A stretch of DNA of 10,101 nucleotides from JAHFQJ01 sp046050125 (GTDB lineage: Bacteria > Pseudomonadota > Gammaproteobacteria > Burkholderiales > Burkholderiaceae). A program made the translations under genes and the position numbers. Below are positions 7,465 to 10,101 of the stretch, piece after piece. A model generated the notes under the pieces. It made no database searches. It saw only the letters and a list, made by a program, of their open reading frames with translations, and was not told the origin of the DNA. The stretch is taken from positions 1-10,101 of the forward strand of contig JBJOQB010000037.1 in the NCBI GenBank assembly GCA_046050125.1, in the 5' to 3' direction. Position 1 is the stretch's first letter. Every line of letters starts with the position of its first letter.

Positions 7465-7492
7465 ATATGTAGCTTTATATAATATTTTTAAA

Positions 7493-8764
7493 TTACTTTA
7501 TTCTGTTAATATTTGCACCTAAGCCTTGTAGCTTGTTTTCTATATGGCTATAACCCCTATCTAGATGATAGATACGCTCGATTATAGTTGTATCTTTAGC
7601 TACTAATGCTGCAATTACTAAACATGCTGAAGCTCTTAAATCAGTTGCCATAACTGTAGCACCTTGCAGGCTATCTACGCCATTTACAAAAGCAAACTTA
7701 CCATCAATGTGGATATTTGCTCCTAGTCTTGCTAATTCTTGAACGTGCATAAAGCGATTTTCAAAAATAGTTTCGCTAATTGTACTTGCTCCAGTTGATA
7801 CGCAGTTTAATGCCATAAATTGTGCTTGCATATCCGTTGGAAAACCTGGATATTCAGTTGTTTTTATGCTTACAGGCTGTGGCTTTTTATTCATTTTAGC
7901 ATGAATTTTATCATCTTCAATAGCTATTTCTAGCCCTGTTTCTTTTAATTTGTCTAAAACTGCATCAAGGCTATTTGCTTGGGTATGTGTTAATGTAATT
8001 TCCCCACCCGTAGCAGCTACTGCACATAAAAAAGTCCCTGTTTCAATACGGTCAGCCATAATTGTATGTTCTACGCCATGAAGTTTTTCTACACCTTCAA
8101 TTGTCATACAATCTGTACCAATTCCTTGAATATTAGCTCCCATTTTTACTAACATATTAGCCAAATCAACTACTTCTGGTTCACGAGCCGCATTTTCTAA
8201 AATAGTTGTACCTTGTGCTAAACACGCTGCCATGAGCAAATTTTCTGTGCCTGTTACTGTAATCATATCTGTTACAATTTTTGCACCTTGTAGCTTTTTG
8301 CTTTCATTAGGGATAGTGGCATTAATGTCGCCATGTGCAATTTCTATATGAGCTTGCATCGCTTGTAAGCCTTTAATATGTTGGTCAACAGGTCTTGCAC
8401 CAATTGCACACCCCCCTGGTAAAGACACAATTGCATGCCCACATCTTGCAAGCAATGGACCTAAAACTAGTATACTTGCACGCATTTTTTTTACTAATTC
8501 ATAATTAGCAACGGGTGCTATAATTGTTTTTGCTCTAAGGGTTATATTTTCAGGGTCATTCTGATTAAATTCAACATCTACGCCTATTTGCTGTAGTACT
8601 TTAATTAATGTATTCACATCATGTAATGCTGGTACATTGTGTAAAACTACAGGTTCATCAGTGAGTAATGCTGCACATAAAATAGGCAATGCTGCATTTT
8701 TAGCACCTGATATTTTTACCGTTCCAAATAGTTGATTTCCGCCTTCAATTTGTAGTTTATCCAT
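7493..8764 (-). CDS. murA: UDP-N-acetylglucosamine 1-carboxyvinyltransferase
   Basis: MurA transfers enolpyruvate from phosphoenolpyruvate to UDP-GlcNAc, the first committed step of peptidoglycan synthesis, in the cytoplasm. It has 423 residues, close to the 419 of E. coli. Lys22-Asn23 in SGAKNAALP contact the substrate. Cys119 in PGGCAIGARPVDQH is the active-site loop cysteine that fosfomycin modifies, so the enzyme should be of the sensitive type. Asp311 in TEYPGFPTDMQAQ is the catalytic Asp. The C-terminal part with DLRASA and HLDRGYSHIENKL completes the second inside-out barrel domain. The ATG lies inside the last codons of the upstream BolA-family gene (8-nt overlap), so the two are translated from one message. 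hisB follows after 28 nt. The bolA-murA-his order is a familiar betaproteobacterial arrangement. Confidence 0.97.
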   Translation of the reverse strand: MDKLQIEGGNQLFGTVKISGAKNAALPILCAALLTDEPVVLHNVPALHDVNTLIKVLQQIGVDVEFNQNDPENITLRAKTIIAPVANYELVKKMRASILVLGPLLARCGHAIVSLPGGCAIGARPVDQHIKGLQAMQAHIEIAHGDINATIPNESKKLQGAKIVTDMITVTGTENLLMAACLAQGTTILENAAREPEVVDLANMLVKMGANIQGIGTDCMTIEGVEKLHGVEHTIMADRIETGTFLCAVAATGGEITLTHTQANSLDAVLDKLKETGLEIAIEDDKIHAKMNKKPQPVSIKTTEYPGFPTDMQAQFMALNCVSTGASTISETIFENRFMHVQELARLGANIHIDGKFAFVNGVDSLQGATVMATDLRASACLVIAALVAKDTTIIERIYHLDRGYSHIENKLQGLGANINRIK

Positions 8765-9008
8765 TATTTTGATTTTTCCATTCAGTTGGAGTGAGAGTTT
8801 TCATACTAAGTGCATGAATTTCTTGTTTCATTCTTTCGCCTAAACAGCTATAAATAGTTTGATGTCTTTGAATACGATTTTTATTTTCAAATATAGTGCT
8901 TACAATTGTTGCAAAGAAATGCTGTCCATCTCCTTCTACAACTAAATGTTCACACTCTAGATTTTTAGCAATATCTTCTTTTATACTTTCGGGTGTTGGT
9001 AGGTTCAT
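8757..9008 (-). CDS. BolA/IbaG-family protein
   Basis: This 83-residue protein is a BolA-family member, closest in size and context to IbaG (YrbA), which in many proteobacteria lies directly before murA. BolA-type proteins have a KH-like fold, pair with monothiol glutaredoxins through a shared iron-sulfur cluster, and are linked to iron handling and acid or envelope stress. Visible hallmarks are GDGQHFFATIVS (residues 26-37, with His30) and a helix with RHQTIYSCLGERM (48-60). The signature IHALSMKTLTPTEW (64-77) follows, in which His65 is the conserved cluster or metal ligand. It is the first gene of the operon, overlapping murA by 8 nt. The 119-nt gap upstream is very AT-rich. It must hold the operon promoter unless transcription enters from the restriction gene, but I found no convincing -35/-10 pair. 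No Shine-Dalgarno is clear before the ATG. Confidence 0.93.
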   Translation of the reverse strand: MNLPTPESIKEDIAKNLECEHLVVEGDGQHFFATIVSTIFENKNRIQRHQTIYSCLGERMKQEIHALSMKTLTPTEWKNQNNG

Positions 9009-9127
9009 ATTTAAATATTGTACTTATAGTTTATATTTAGCTTATTTTATCATATTTTTAAAAGCAAATATGCTTAATATGGGCATAATTTAATTGTATA
9101 AATGTGGTTTTTTGATTTTTTTATAAA

Positions 9128-10101
9128 TTATTTTATTAGAATTTGACTGAATTGATTTTTAAATTTCAATTCTTGCTCTTCATTTTCGGTATTATAAAAA
9201 TAAAAACCTAAATTTTTAATGTTTGTATAATTACTATTTTTAATTTGCAATATAAAATCATTACTTTCTTTATGATTTGTTAATAATATTTCTGACTTAC
9301 TTAATTCAGATAAAGCTAATTCTTTCCATTTATCTTTTTCTAATAAATGACTGCCTTTAACTTCAAATACACATTGATAATAAAATGTTTTATTTTTCAC
9401 ATCGTTTATTAGTAACAAGAAATCTGGAGCAAATCTCTTACCATCTTTAGTGCTAAATATCCAATACTCTAATTCGTTTCTAATCAAAAATATCTCTGCA
9501 TTTTCATACTTTTGCTTTAATTGCTCTATTTTAGAATTAATAAATTTAACGAATCTTTTTTCCTCATCAGTTCCATAATTTTCATCGTATGCATACCAAG
9601 ATAAATTATTTATATCTAAACTTAGTTCTACATTTTCATGGTTTGTTTGAGGTTTTGACCTTTCGCTACTTTCTTCATAAAAACTATATGAATCTGTTTT
9701 ACTATCAATAGTTTGATTATTTTTAACGGGAATATATACTTCTTTTTGCTCACTAAATATAGATTTTAATGCTACAGGAATAAATTTATTACTACCAATT
9801 ACTTTAGGTATGCTTAAGTCAATATTTTTTCTAACATTAGCTAAGATAATATTACTAAGCAAAGTCAATTTTTCTTTAGCAGAGAAATTTTGAAATTCTT
9901 TGCCTTCTTCATACTCATAATTAATTGCATATTGATTTAAATATTTGTCTATAAAATCATCTATTGTTTTAACTTCTGGTATATGCTGTATTAAATTATT
10001 AAATCTAAAAAATCCATTTTCTGCTTTCATTAAAGCTTTATAAATTATTTGCCTAGAAAAATAATTCTCATTTATTTGTATATTTCCATACTGTATATTA
10101 A
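9128..10101 (-). CDS. Type III restriction endonuclease (Res) subunit, C-terminal part (cut by window end)
   Basis: The frame stays open from the TAA at 9128-9130 to the window edge without a stop, so the ATG at 10030 is an internal Met and not the start; about 324 residues are visible. The sequence resembles the C-terminal region of type III restriction subunits: a helical linker with EKLTLLSNIILANVRKNI, then NKFIPVALKSIF, then the nuclease domain beginning at WYAYDENYGTDEEKRFVKF. Counting from M at 10030, the PD-(D/E)XK core is P202-D203 in RFAPDFLLLI and E223-V-K225 in VFEVKGSHLL, followed by DKWKELAL. In this family the (missing) N-terminal part is an ATP-dependent DNA translocase, and Res works with a Mod methyltransferase that recognises the site. 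Mod usually lies upstream of res, which here means beyond the right edge. The catalytic residues look intact. A related stand-alone helicase-nuclease is the main alternative. Confidence 0.75.
   Translation of the reverse strand, partial: NIQYGNIQINENYFSRQIIYKALMKAENGFFRFNNLIQHIPEVKTIDDFIDKYLNQYAINYEYEEGKEFQNFSAKEKLTLLSNIILANVRKNIDLSIPKVIGSNKFIPVALKSIFSEQKEVYIPVKNNQTIDSKTDSYSFYEESSERSKPQTNHENVELSLDINNLSWYAYDENYGTDEEKRFVKFINSKIEQLKQKYENAEIFLIRNELEYWIFSTKDGKRFAPDFLLLINDVKNKTFYYQCVFEVKGSHLLEKDKWKELALSELSKSEILLTNHKESNDFILQIKNSNYTNIKNLGFYFYNTENEEQELKFKNQFSQILIK

Noticed and set aside
9062..9075. Small hairpin AAGCA/TGCTT in the gap before the BolA-family gene, as a terminator of the restriction gene
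   Set aside because: The stem is only 5 bp with AT-rich surroundings, which is expected by chance in such DNA.
8896..9093. Plus-strand open frame opposite the start of the BolA-family gene, with a hydrophobic C-terminal part
   Set aside because: Most of it is antisense to the BolA-family gene. The hydrophobic part comes from AT-rich intergenic DNA, and no promoter or ribosome binding site supports it.
9128..10030. A complete 300-residue protein starting at the ATG at 10030
   Set aside because: The frame continues upstream of this Met without a stop to the window edge, and the residues there (such as INENYFSRQIIYKAL) fit the same family, so the gene is cut, not short.

Overview
The window is AT-rich (low-GC by eye) bacterial chromosome carrying mostly housekeeping genes. 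Gene content and order point to a low-GC betaproteobacterium, perhaps host-associated or with a streamlined genome. The evidence is the bolA/ibaG-murA-his block, a stand-alone 195-residue HisB, a HisH oxyanion loop reading PGQG, and a tRNA-Val(GAC) directly before thrS. This placement is an inference from gene order and motifs. No taxonomic search was possible.

Left part (1-2588, plus strand): the 3' end of an unrecognised gene comes first, then prfB (release factor 2) with an intact programmed +1 frameshift site, then murB only 5 nt later. A nucleoside/base deaminase gene on the minus strand meets murB tail to tail at about 2590. A short intergenic region (3175-3287) then carries two plausible divergent promoters, one for the deaminase and one for tRNA-Val. 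The tRNA is followed after 30 nt by thrS (threonyl-tRNA synthetase), whose real start is at 3395.

Middle and right part (5303-9008, minus strand): a perfect 11-bp hairpin separates thrS from a convergent operon. Read in transcription order, the operon is a BolA/IbaG-family gene, murA, hisB, hisH, hisA. The first two genes overlap by 8 nt, hisB and hisH overlap by 1 nt (TAATG), and hisH and hisA are 13 nt apart. MurA makes the first committed intermediate of peptidoglycan and MurB the second, so both early steps are present but in separate operons. HisB, HisH and HisA are middle steps of histidine synthesis. HisF (the partner of HisH) and hisG/D/C/I are not in the window.

Right edge (9128-10101, minus strand): an open frame that runs off the window matches the C-terminal region of a type III restriction endonuclease (Res) subunit, including its PD-(D/E)XK nuclease motif. 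It is the only clearly accessory, defence-related gene here. Its helicase part and any Mod methyltransferase would lie beyond the edge. I see no insertion sequence, CRISPR array, prophage gene or clearly new system in the window. The items most worth a second look are the restriction gene at the edge, the deaminase with a changed zinc motif, and the broken-up his and thrS gene orders.
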